Source: DUZB01 sp963747555
Lineage (GTDB): Bacteria > Desulfobacterota > DSM-4660 > Desulfatiglandales > Desulfatiglandaceae
NCBI GenBank assembly: GCA_963747555.1
Contig: CAVVFZ010000014.1
Span: forward strand, 1-64,000
Reading direction: 5' to 3'
DNA length: 64,000 nt
Part shown: piece after piece, positions 27,441-35,380 of the stretch
How the letters are laid out: every line of letters begins with the position of its first letter
How positions within the stretch are numbered: the stretch's first letter is position 1
Notes under the pieces: generated by a model
The model's input: only the letters and a program-made list of their open reading frames with translations
Database searches by the model: none
What the model was told of the DNA's origin: nothing
Position numbers and translations under genes: made by a program

Positions 27441-27899
27441 AACCTTTCTTGTGGTTGCCTTCAAGTCTACGAACAGGCAAAACGTTCCTGGTGGAAATGG
27501 TTAAATCACAGCTCCCGCGATAACGACATGCCGTGGGACTGATTCAACCGGCTTCTGGCTCATTATGTTTTGCCCAGGCCTCGAATTGTGCACAAATATG
27601 CGCAGTGAAACCATAATCCTGAAGAACCGTATGCGCTAATCGTGCTCGTACGGGTGTGGAGGCGCCGGGAGGGAAATCTCACGATTCTTCCCGGATGGAT
27701 GGATAAAGGGATGAACGGATGCGGCAATTCTAAAATGTGGGGAAGAGTTCATGCGCCGGGCTTACTTCGTGCTAATCAGATCGAAGATCTCTTTGGCTGT
27801 GATAATTCCTTATTATCCTTTCCTCATACTTTGAAAGGTCGTGTAATGCTGTGATTGAAACCTGCGTAATCCGCGGATGCGGCTTGGCCTTGATCACAA
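27441..27899. other. Non-coding stretch with intron-like repeats and domain V-like hairpin
   Basis: CTCCCGCGATAACGACATGC at 27512-27531, with six further matching bases, repeats 26517-26542 with one change. CGGGAGGGAAATCTC at 27666-27680 repeats 26547-26561. Between them GAACCGTATGCGC (27625-27637) and GTGCTCGTACGGGTGT (27642-27657) resemble the two strands of group II intron domain V. This piece therefore looks like the 3' end of the same kind of element seen before tacA. Confidence 0.45.
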
Positions 27900-28022
27900 A
27901 TGTGTGTACGATGCCACATAAAACGAAAAGATCCGGAAAAGGCGTTAAAGGAATTTGGGTGGTGGTTTCTTCGTCATGGTGGAGGGCATGATATGTGGAC
28001 CGATGGCAATAGGGAGTGTAGC
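27900..28022 (+). pseudogene. HicA-like toxin fragment
   Basis: The frame reads KRKDPEKALKEFGWWFLRHG and GGHDMWTDGNRE, matching the N-terminal two-thirds of HicA RNA-binding toxins (double-stranded RNA-binding-like fold) with the catalytic histidine in the GGGHD segment. The last third is replaced by the 3' end of the neighbouring minus-strand GT2 gene. No HicB antitoxin gene is seen. It is a truncated relic. Confidence 0.6.
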
Positions 28023-28024
28023 GT

Positions 28025-28714
28025 TTATCTGAAAATGCCGTATCGCAGGATGCAGTATATGGCCTTGCAGCCATCTTTCCAATTGATCTTTTTCCCTTCC
28101 TCGTACGTCCTTCCGTAGTAGGAAACACCCACTTCGTAAATGCGACATCTCAATCTTGCAATCTTGGCGGTGATTTCGGGTTCCATGCCGAATCGGTCCT
28201 GTTCGATGACGAGTTGCCTTACTATCTCGGCGCTCATCATTTTGTAGCAGGTCTCCATATCGGTCAGGTTCAGATTGGTGAACATATTGGACAGCAGCGT
28301 CAAAAGCTTGTTTCCCATGTAATGCCAGAATAGATGTACCCTGTGGGGTCCGTCTCCAAGAAAGCGGGATCCGTAAACCACGTCCGCTTTCCCTTCCAGG
28401 ATGGGGGCCAGCAGTTTGGGATATTCCATGGGGTCGTATTCCAGGTCGGCATCCTGTATGATGGCCACGTCTCCGGTCATATGTTTCAATCCCGATCTGA
28501 TAGCAGCGCCCTTTCCCATATTTTTTTCATGGTACACAACTCTCTCCACTTGTTTTTCGATATGATCTCTTATCAACTCTCTTGTTCCATCCGTGGAGCA
28601 GTCGTCAACGAGGATGATTTCCATGCCCTGGACGGGCGATTTCCTGACCAGCGCGATCAATTCTTCAAGCGTCTTTCTTTCATTGTAACATGGGATGATG
28701 ACGGATAGTTTCAT
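28025..28714 (-). CDS. GT2 family glycosyltransferase (Dpm1-like, soluble)
   Basis: A complete 229-residue protein. MKLSVIIPCYNERKTLEELI opens the GT-A fold. MEIILVDDCSTDGTRELI holds the nucleotide-binding aspartates and AIIQDADLEYDPMEYPKLL the DxD metal site. The later GDGPHRVHLFWHYMGNKLLTL segment is typical of the polyprenyl-phosphate or dolichyl-phosphate mannosyltransferase group, without C-terminal membrane helices. It probably makes a lipid-linked sugar for membrane transferases such as the GT-C proteins upstream; the sugar is unknown. This is the one clearly intact GT2 of the window. Confidence 0.85.
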   Translation of the reverse strand: MKLSVIIPCYNERKTLEELIALVRKSPVQGMEIILVDDCSTDGTRELIRDHIEKQVERVVYHEKNMGKGAAIRSGLKHMTGDVAIIQDADLEYDPMEYPKLLAPILEGKADVVYGSRFLGDGPHRVHLFWHYMGNKLLTLLSNMFTNLNLTDMETCYKMMSAEIVRQLVIEQDRFGMEPEITAKIARLRCRIYEVGVSYYGRTYEEGKKINWKDGCKAIYCILRYGIFR

Positions 28715-28740
28715 TTTAGACCGTATAAAAACGTGGATCT

Positions 28741-28764
28741 CGCGCAGAGGCGCAAAGACGCAAA
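28741..28764. repeat. Dispersed GCGCAAAGACGCAAAG repeat
   Basis: CGCGCAGAGGCGCAAAGACGCAAAG-type unit lies between the GT2 gene and surE. A degenerate copy (ACCACAAAGTCGCGAAGGAC, then GCAAAG) is present near 2844-2870. It is a short intergenic repeat of unknown role. Confidence 0.5.
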
Positions 28765-28793
28765 GTTGAGAAAAGAGTGATTATGGCCATTGT

Positions 28794-29574
28794 CTATTCT
28801 TGACCTTCCCTGATGATTGTCGGCAGCTCAAGGCTTTTCAGTCTTTGAAGTTCTCTTTCAGCCGTGAGATCGTAATGAATCGGGGTAATGGTGATTCGGC
28901 GATTCTTCAGCGCTACGGAATCATTTTCACGGTTTCCGTTCTCAATAAATTTTTCTCCCGTAAGCCAGTAGTAGAAGTTCCCTCTCGGATCTGTTCGACG
29001 TTCAAATCGCTCGATAAAACGTGAAGTCCCCTGCCTGGTAATCGATACCCCCTGAATTTGTTCGGGAGGGATGAGCCGGAATGTTCACATTCAAGGCGAT
29101 TCCATCTTGTAAATTCGCCATCAGCATAAACCGGATCAGTTCTTTGCTGAAATTCGCGGCAAAGCTGAAATCCGGGTCTTTAATAGTATCCAGAGAGATG
29201 GCCGCGGATCGTATCCCCAAAAAAGCGCCTTCGGTCGCCGCGGATACGGTTCCTGAATAGAGGATGTTTACTCCCACATTGGCTCCTAAATTTATTCCGG
29301 AGAGGATCACATCGGGAGGAATTTCCAATAATTCCTGTACGGCGATTTTCACACAATCCGCGGGGGTTCCCTGCACGGCAAACCCGTAGTCCATCCCGTT
29401 TTTCCGGATTTTTTTAACCCGGATAGGGGAAGTCAAAGTAATGGCATGCCCGACCGCGCTCATTTCCGATTCCGGCGCAACCACGCACAAATCGTGCTCC
29501 GGTTTCAGTGCCTGATAAAGGGCAAACAGGCCGGGAGCGTGTATTCCGTCATCATTTGTGAGAAGAATGAGCAT
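28794..29574 (-). CDS. surE: 5'/3'-nucleotidase SurE, frameshifted near the 3' end
   Basis: The ATG at 29574 (GGAGA site) gives MLILLTNDDGIHAPGLFAL with the metal-binding aspartates. It is followed by VVAPESEMSAVGHAITL, the ligand serine/asparagine in SGINLGANVGVNILYSGTV, and NVNIPAHP. Near 29043 the frame must change to read ITRQGTSRFIERFERRTDPR and on to the stop at 28794. The repaired length is about 260 aa, normal for SurE, a survival nucleotidase active on nucleoside monophosphates. One short shift in an otherwise good gene suggests a sequence error. Confidence 0.85.
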
Positions 29575-29808
29575 GGATCTCCAAAATATCATGAGTCATT
29601 GGTCTTGCTTGAAAGCCTTTCATGTGAAACATAAATCCAGGACAACGGGGAGAATTTCTCTTTAATTATTGATTGTCCGGTTCATGTACTGTATATTGAT
29701 TTCCACTAATTTTTCAAGTTATCAAAAAATATGCGCAAAGTAAACCTGCCTGTAAAAGCGAAATTTGATATTCCGGATCTCGGAACTGGTCAAATTGGGG
29801 GAGGCATT

Positions 29809-30765
29809 ATGAACGATAAAGGGTCCGTTCGCATATGGCTGCTGGTAGTTCTCGTGGTCGCTCTGGGTGGCCTTGGATATTATCTGTACTCGTTGAGCCG
29901 GTCCGGTGCAGCCAAGGAGGAAGTGGCCGTTGAAGTGGTTGCGGTTGAAAAACCAAAAATCCCGTCTGAAACAACAAACGAGCCTGAGGCCCAGGCAAAA
30001 AATGAGAGTGCGCCTTCCATCTCGGAAAAACGCGGGTCTTTATCCAGAGAGGAAGCCAGGCAAATCGTCAAAGGAAAAATAGGAAATGAGCTCCTTTCGG
30101 CCATTGAGCCCGGATTGCCGCCGGGCCAGGGGGAAGAATACTGCAAGAAGCTGGAGGAATATGTCGTAGATTATTTCAAGTATCTGGATGAAAATAAGCA
30201 GACGGATTCCGGCAGCAAAAAAATGGAATCCTTCGATCACTTCAAGCAAGTCCTCAAAGATCTGGAGAAACGGCCACCGATTCCCGCAGGTGAAGGAAGC
30301 AGCCCAACGGTGATGATTGCCAATATATTTTATTTCAGTCGTGCTCTGGACAGGAAGGATATCGAATTTATAAGAGAAATAATCACTTCAGATAAAGACA
30401 CCGTGGAAATTAACATGGATATGTTTTTCCGGTGGCTTATGCTGGAGGGGCATTGTCCCGATTCTAAGGGATTCAGGCCTTCTTTTGATGCGCTATATAA
30501 ATATGCCGGGTTTTTTCTGAACACTACCGGCGGACGCGCATATATGTTCAGGCGGTCAACGCCCATCCGTCTCCTTACCACCTATTATTCTCTTCTGATT
30601 ATTCACAAGGCAGACAGGCTTGGTTTGAATCATTATGGCATAGATATTCTTCCTTTTATAAAGAGAGCCAAACAGGATATTGGTTTTTATCCCGATTTCG
30701 AATTTCAAAATGAATATATGAGCAATCTCCTGTCGATGGAAAAATATTATTTGAAAAGGCGGTAG
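29809..30765 (+). CDS. Unknown membrane-anchored protein
   Basis: The ATG at 29809 has a strong GGGGAGG site. It gives a 318-residue protein with one N-terminal membrane helix (IWLLVVLVVALGGLGYYLY, residues 9-27), then a low-complexity acidic/proline linker to about residue 75, and a helical domain of about 230 residues. That domain contains SLSREEARQIVKGKIGNELL and YAGFFLNTTGGRAYMFRRST. I do not recognise the family. The topology suggests a domain exposed to the periplasm. It is followed by a GAF-domain gene after 35 bases, possibly in one operon. Confidence 0.75.
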   Translation: MNDKGSVRIWLLVVLVVALGGLGYYLYSLSRSGAAKEEVAVEVVAVEKPKIPSETTNEPEAQAKNESAPSISEKRGSLSREEARQIVKGKIGNELLSAIEPGLPPGQGEEYCKKLEEYVVDYFKYLDENKQTDSGSKKMESFDHFKQVLKDLEKRPPIPAGEGSSPTVMIANIFYFSRALDRKDIEFIREIITSDKDTVEINMDMFFRWLMLEGHCPDSKGFRPSFDALYKYAGFFLNTTGGRAYMFRRSTPIRLLTTYYSLLIIHKADRLGLNHYGIDILPFIKRAKQDIGFYPDFEFQNEYMSNLLSMEKYYLKRR

Positions 30766-30800
30766 TCGCCTCTGAGAAATGACGGAAAGGCGGTGTGGCA

Positions 30801-31316
30801 ATGGAAGAAAATTTTCTTGATTCCTCATTTTTTGCATTGAACAGAGTGATAGACGTGGTTTATCGCGATGAAGAAAACCTTTCCGATATCCTTTATTTTG
30901 TCGTATCCCTCGCGTCGGAGATCACCGGGGCCAAAGGCAGCACCATTCGTGTACTCGAACAGGGAACCTTTGCCTTAAAAGTCGTGACTTCTCATGGCCT
31001 TTCAAAGGAATACCTGGGGTCCGGCGCCATTGACTACGGAAAGAGTGTTACAGAGATCATGCAAGGGGATACCATGATCATTAATGATTTTGAAAAGGAT
31101 TCCCGGATACAAAATCTGATGGCGGCAAAGAAGGAAGGGGTGAGTTCCGTTATCGGTATCCCTTTCACCGTGAACGAGACTACCTATTCTATTTTGCGAA
31201 CCTACTATTCTTTCAAAAAGCTGCCTACCCGGGATGAAATCGCCTTCCTGAGCAGTCTTGGAAAACTTAGTTGCCTGGCCATTGAACGTGCTGCAGCGAA
31301 AAGCCGATTGGTGTGA
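30801..31316 (+). CDS. Single GAF-domain protein
   Basis: A 171-residue protein consisting of one GAF domain: ITGAKGSTIRVLE, LVVTSHG-like KVVTSHGLSKEYLGSGAID, VTEIMQGDTMIINDFEKD, and VSSVIGIPFTVNETTYSILR. There is no output domain such as a kinase or cyclase, so it may bind a small ligand or work as a partner subunit. The start is ATG 30801, preceded by GGAAAGGCGG; GTG 30795 is also possible. It probably forms an operon with the anchored protein just upstream. Confidence 0.8.
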   Translation: MEENFLDSSFFALNRVIDVVYRDEENLSDILYFVVSLASEITGAKGSTIRVLEQGTFALKVVTSHGLSKEYLGSGAIDYGKSVTEIMQGDTMIINDFEKDSRIQNLMAAKKEGVSSVIGIPFTVNETTYSILRTYYSFKKLPTRDEIAFLSSLGKLSCLAIERAAAKSRLV

Positions 31317-31363
31317 GAGGGATAAGGAGCAATTAAGCGTTGATTTGGGGCATTTTTTTGGAT

Positions 31364-31440
31364 TGGTGCCCCCGGCGCGACTCGAACGCACGGCACCCAG
31401 ATTAGGAATCTGGTGCTCTATCCACCTGAGCTACGGGGGC
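31364..31440 (-). tRNA. tRNA-Arg (anticodon CCU)
   Basis: The minus strand folds as a full cloverleaf. The acceptor is GCCCCCG paired with CGGGGGC, the D arm is GCTCAGGTGGATAGAGC, and the anticodon stem CCAGA/TCTGG holds the loop TTCCTAA (anticodon CCT). The T arm contains GTTCGAGTC, and the 3' CCA is encoded. The gene is 77 bases including CCA and decodes the AGG arginine codon. Confidence 0.95.
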
Positions 31441-31560
31441 TTAACTTTTTCTTTTACCATATTTCTTCCCGATGTCAAATAATTTTCTTGCACGCTCACG
31501 TACTTTTCAATCGGTTGTACGTGAAATAGCCTGTGCAGCATTTTTTTTAGAGGTCACATT

Positions 31561-32109
31561 GTGATTGCAAAAGTGAATAGCAGAAACGCCTTGCATCAGG
31601 GGCGGGTCTTCAGACTGGATAAAGAGAATATCACCCTCGGTAATGGGGTGAATATTGATATGGATATTATTCGTCACCCCGGGGCTTCCGCAATTGTCCC
31701 CCTGTTGAAGGAAAACACGTTGCTGATGATCAGGCAATATCGGCATGCCGTGGGAGATTTTATCTGGGAAATACCGGCTGGAACCCTGGATATCGATGAG
31801 GCGCCCATTCAGTGCGCGCGACGAGAACTGATTGAAGAAACGGGGTATTCAGCCGATTCCTGGCAGGATCTTGGAGAGATTTTCCCCTTGCCGGGATATT
31901 CGGATGAGAGGATTCACCTTTTTCTCGCTTCGGATCTTATCCCCGCCAGACAACACCTGGACGTGGATGAAGTACTGGAAGTCCATGAGGTGGACTTTGC
32001 AAAGGCGATCGAGATGATTCTGAAAGGTGAGATACGGGATGCCAAGACCATCGCGGCCCTTTTGATTGTCAACCTGAGATCTCAATCTGATAGGAAAGGC
32101 AGTCGATGA
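31561..32109 (+). CDS. NUDIX hydrolase, ADP-ribose pyrophosphatase type
   Basis: A 182-residue protein with start GTG 31561. The Nudix box is complete: G-TLDID-E-APIQCAR-RELIEETGY matches GX5EX7REUXEEXGU at about residues 79-101. The N-terminal part (VPLLKENTLLMIRQYRHAVG, then WEIPAGTLD) and the later PGYSDERIHLFLASDL follow ADP-ribose pyrophosphatases of the NudF group. Its stop overlaps the ATG of the GHMP kinase (ATGA), so the two are co-expressed. Confidence 0.9.
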   Translation: MIAKVNSRNALHQGRVFRLDKENITLGNGVNIDMDIIRHPGASAIVPLLKENTLLMIRQYRHAVGDFIWEIPAGTLDIDEAPIQCARRELIEETGYSADSWQDLGEIFPLPGYSDERIHLFLASDLIPARQHLDVDEVLEVHEVDFAKAIEMILKGEIRDAKTIAALLIVNLRSQSDRKGSR

Positions 32110-33152
32110 CCAATTTAACAAGACTGCTTGAAGAAGGGCCTATTAGGGCATCCGCCCCCTGCAGAGTGGATGCGGGAGGGACATGGGATATCAAGGCGTT
32201 GGCCCTTCCATTTGAAGGGATGCTGCCCACGACAGTGAATATGGGGTTGACACTCAGGACGTCCGTAGTCCTTACACCTTTCCCCGGAAACGGGGTCAAG
32301 ATTTCTTCCAAAGGGTTTTTGCAATCGGAGGTGTCTTCGGCGGATCAGATGCCGTTTACTTCCCCATTCGGACTGTTTTTTTCCGCCATATCTTATTTCG
32401 GTTTTTCCGGGCTTGAGGTGGTGATCGATTCAGAGGCGCCTGTACGGTCCGCTCTGGGAGGATCGAGTACCGCCCTCGTTGCGCTTATCAAAGCCCTCTC
32501 AAAGGCGGGGGAAAGGCTTGGTGGAAAAGGTCTTTCAAGGAAACGAATCCTTTATCTTGCCTATCATTTAGAAGATGCCGTCAGCGGCGGCAACTGTGGA
32601 ATTCAGGACCAGGCTGCAGCCGTATACGGTGGTGTGAACCAATGGATCTGGCGTTATGGAGATGGCGGTCTGTTCCGGAAAGTCCAGCTTCTGGATAGAG
32701 AAGGGCAGGAGCAGCTTTCAAAAAGAATGCTTGTGGCCTTTAGTGGAAAAAACCATACTGCGGCCACAACAAACCGCAAATGGGTTCAAGCGTTCTTATC
32801 GGGCCAAACCAGGTCAGGCTGGATGAAAGCCAATGAATTGGTGCATCGATTCGCCGACGCCTTAAAGGAAAGAGATTGGGGTGGTGCGGCATCGCTTCTC
32901 AGAGAGGAGGCGGCTCTGAGAAAGGAGATTACCCCCGAAGCCCTGACGCCTTTAACCGATCGCCTGGTAATGGAAGCCGAAAAAATCGGTTGCGGAGCCA
33001 GATTTGCCGGTGCGGGTGCAGGAGGTTCAGTATGGGCATTGGGAGAGATTGATGCCATCGAAACCCTGCGAAAAAATTGGCGTGATTCCCTTCGGTTCAT
33101 CAAAGGGGGCGAAATTTTGAACTGCAGGATTGATGGGAAGGGGTGCAGCTGA
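32106..33152 (+). CDS. GHMP-family sugar kinase
   Basis: A 348-residue protein with the three GHMP motifs: APCRVDAGGTWD near residue 17 (substrate loop), SALGGSSTALVALIKAL (ATP-binding P-loop) and ARFAGAGAGGSVWALG (motif 3). The segment SGGNCGIQDQAAAVYGGVNQ is typical of heptose 7-phosphate, fucose or galactose-type kinases. The real sugar is not fixed by the sequence. Coupling to a Nudix hydrolase suggests salvage or activation of a sugar-nucleotide breakdown product (inference). Confidence 0.8.
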   Translation: MTNLTRLLEEGPIRASAPCRVDAGGTWDIKALALPFEGMLPTTVNMGLTLRTSVVLTPFPGNGVKISSKGFLQSEVSSADQMPFTSPFGLFFSAISYFGFSGLEVVIDSEAPVRSALGGSSTALVALIKALSKAGERLGGKGLSRKRILYLAYHLEDAVSGGNCGIQDQAAAVYGGVNQWIWRYGDGGLFRKVQLLDREGQEQLSKRMLVAFSGKNHTAATTNRKWVQAFLSGQTRSGWMKANELVHRFADALKERDWGGAASLLREEAALRKEITPEALTPLTDRLVMEAEKIGCGARFAGAGAGGSVWALGEIDAIETLRKNWRDSLRFIKGGEILNCRIDGKGCS

Positions 33153-33157
33153 GGCCC

Positions 33158-33478
33158 TTAGTTGAGCGGATATCCTCTCCACGCTGTTCCAAGCTTTCCA
33201 GCCTCAAAAAGTATCTTAAACTCCGATAGCAGGGCATTTGTGGCCTGCTCCAGCATGAGCACATCCAGTTCGGAAATCAGGTTCATGTCCAATGCCTTAA
33301 TGGCTTCTTCCAGATCCTGGAATTGGTCCAGAGATTCTTCCACCTCATATTGATTTTGTATCATACTATGTACATCGATGATGGTCCCAACGCAGTTCTG
33401 TACTCGGAGTCGATATTTATCCGATATATTCATTTTGGTCCTCGGGAATCTGAAATATTCCACGTTTCCTTTCAACAT
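33158..33478 (-). CDS. Small uncharacterised protein coupled to the REC-like gene
   Basis: A 106-residue helical protein containing VQNCVGTIIDVHSMIQNQYE and ELDVLMLEQATNALLSEFK. No known family is recognised. Its ATG at 33478 overlaps the TAA of the upstream zinc-ribbon gene (TAATG), so it is translationally coupled to the pilus-associated cluster. A role with the PilT/PilU-type ATPases is inferred only from position. Confidence 0.55.
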   Translation of the reverse strand: MLKGNVEYFRFPRTKMNISDKYRLRVQNCVGTIIDVHSMIQNQYEVEESLDQFQDLEEAIKALDMNLISELDVLMLEQATNALLSEFKILFEAGKLGTAWRGYPLN

Positions 33479-34149
33479 TAGATTTTGCCAAGCTCTTCAA
33501 GTGTATCTAAATAAATTCTGTAAAGCAGTTGATTGTCTGTGATGGCCCGCATCAGGAAGTCTGCCATTTTATCTAAATCCCGGCTGTTTACGACAATGTT
33601 CGCACTCATGGTAAAACCCATCATTCGATCATTGCTTTTGAGGCTTTTGCCATACAGAGCAAAAATTAGATGCCTGCGCACGGACATGGGCAGGTGATTC
33701 AAAAATTCAAGGACAGGATTGCTTTCGAGCGGGATATCATTGAATGTATGCGGCATGATGACAAGGTCAAACGTGTTGAACCGCATCAGGTTTATTGCTT
33801 TTCTCGGAGTCTCGGCATGGACGAATCTGTATCCCAGCTCTTCGATGGATGACTTCAACACATTTGTTTCATATTCACTATTGCTCATCACAAGCGCCAG
33901 TTTCTTTCCTTCTCGTGACGAATCGAGAATGACATCTTCATCATGATCCTCATAATCGGGATTCGAAAGCACTTCCTGTTCTTCCCGGGAGTCTTCCATG
34001 AGGATCGCTGTCTCAGGCGCCGATGGAGTCGTATCAAAGATAACTTTTTCATGGCATCTCGGACAGTTGACACGCACTTTCTGTCCCTTTGGAATCTTAT
34101 CTTCCGGAATATTCAGCTTGGCAGAGCAGTTTTGGCAAAGAATTTCCAT
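33478..34149 (-). CDS. Zinc-ribbon protein with REC-like domain
   Basis: A 223-residue protein. The N-terminal finger reads MEILCQNCSAKLNIPEDKIP and VRVNCPRCHEKVIFD, two CxxC pairs of the MJ0042-type zinc ribbon. A linker rich in acidic residues follows. The C-terminal 130 residues (KLALVMSNSEYETNVLKSSI, FDLVIMPHTFNDIPLES) look like a degenerate receiver fold without an obvious phosphoacceptor aspartate. It lies 32 bases downstream of the PilU-like ATPase gene. I infer a regulatory or scaffold role in pilus dynamics or signalling. Confidence 0.7.
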   Translation of the reverse strand: MEILCQNCSAKLNIPEDKIPKGQKVRVNCPRCHEKVIFDTTPSAPETAILMEDSREEQEVLSNPDYEDHDEDVILDSSREGKKLALVMSNSEYETNVLKSSIEELGYRFVHAETPRKAINLMRFNTFDLVIMPHTFNDIPLESNPVLEFLNHLPMSVRRHLIFALYGKSLKSNDRMMGFTMSANIVVNSRDLDKMADFLMRAITDNQLLYRIYLDTLEELGKI

Positions 34150-34181
34150 CGATCATGTCCTCAAGAGGTTTGATGCATTAT

Positions 34182-35342
34182 TCATCTTCCGTATTCCATG
34201 TCAATCGCCAAATCCTGTATGGTGGTGGTCTTTTCTCCTCTTTCCGACTTGATTGAATCAATAGCCCTGCCCATCAACGCGCGTCTCGATGAATAGGCCA
34301 TGGCTGTTTCTTCATTCACATATCCATCCCTGTACAGTCGAGCGATGCATTGATCAAAGGTCATCATTCCGAACGCGTTGCCGGATTCAATAATTTCGTA
34401 GAAGGTCTTGCCTTCCGATTCCCCATTGATAATCGTATCTTTTACCCGCAGGGTGGATCCCATAATCTCAAAGGCCGCTATGCGACCGCCTCCGATTTTT
34501 GGCAAAAGTCTCTGGCAAACGATCCAGCGAACCGTTTCAGACAGTCGTGTCCGTATCTGTTGCTCCTCTTCCTGTTCAAACATGCCAACAATTCGGTTGA
34601 TGGTTTGTCCGGCATCCACGGTATGCAGGGTACTTACCAAGAGGTGTCCGGTTTCCGCGGCCGAAAGACCGATTTCCACGGTTTCTCTGTCTCTCATTTC
34701 GCCTACAAGAATGATTTTTGGTGCTTGTCGCAGTGCGGCTCTCAGGCCGGATGCAAAGGAGTTGAAGTCTTCTCCAAGCTCCCTCTGGTTGAAGGTGGCG
34801 GCTTTCTGGGTGTGAACAAATTCTACAGGGTCTTCCAGGGTGACGATGTGAACAGACTTTTTCTCGTTGATTTCATTTAAGAAAGCCGCAAGCGAAGTGG
34901 TTTTCCCACTTCCTGTCGCCCCTGTTACCAGGATGAAACCATTCTTTTCCCCCGTCATTTTGGTGAAAGCCATCGGAAGCTTCAAGTCCGAAATGGTAGG
35001 AACTCGGCTCTGAAGCTGGCGCATGACAATGGAATAAAAACCTTTTTGAGAAAAGATGTTTACTCTGAATCTGGCCTTTCCAGCAAGCTGATAGGAAAGG
35101 TCGCAAGAACCTTCCGACAGCAGAAGTCTTATCAGGCGGCGATCTCCATTCATCAGGGTAAGGGCAATCATTTCCGTCTGAAAAGGCGTAAGCTTTCCAA
35201 TGGGCGGATCTGTCTTCACCGGCAGCAACTGCCCGACCGATTCCACCTGCAGTTGTTTGTCCACAGTAAAATTGAGGTCTGAAACCTCATTGTACGACCT
35301 CAACATGGTGGTCAGTATCTTATCCAACTGATGTCGTTTCAT
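34182..35342 (-). CDS. PilU-like type IV pilus retraction ATPase paralogue
   Basis: A 386-residue PilT-family ATPase with Walker A GATGSGKTTS, Asp box VTLEDPVEFVH, Walker B IILVGEMRDRE and His box STLHTVD. Its N-terminal domain is more divergent than that of the neighbouring pilT (YNEVSDLNFTVDKQLQVES). It carries an unusual long C-terminal tail (RALMGRAIDSIKSERG). A second PilT-like ATPase after pilT is the usual pilT-pilU layout. PilU-type ATPases assist retraction in hexamers with PilT. Confidence 0.8.
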   Translation of the reverse strand: MKRHQLDKILTTMLRSYNEVSDLNFTVDKQLQVESVGQLLPVKTDPPIGKLTPFQTEMIALTLMNGDRRLIRLLLSEGSCDLSYQLAGKARFRVNIFSQKGFYSIVMRQLQSRVPTISDLKLPMAFTKMTGEKNGFILVTGATGSGKTTSLAAFLNEINEKKSVHIVTLEDPVEFVHTQKAATFNQRELGEDFNSFASGLRAALRQAPKIILVGEMRDRETVEIGLSAAETGHLLVSTLHTVDAGQTINRIVGMFEQEEEQQIRTRLSETVRWIVCQRLLPKIGGGRIAAFEIMGSTLRVKDTIINGESEGKTFYEIIESGNAFGMMTFDQCIARLYRDGYVNEETAMAYSSRRALMGRAIDSIKSERGEKTTTIQDLAIDMEYGR

Positions 35343-35380
35343 TTTTAGAACCTCTTTATCAGTAAGCGGCTCTCCAGCCC

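Noticed and set aside
27772..27900. Minus-strand segment reading HDLSKYEERI and ITAKEIFDLI in two frames, resembling a PIN-toxin C-terminus
   Set aside because: Needs a frameshift in about 40 codons and has no start region; too little is left to support a call.
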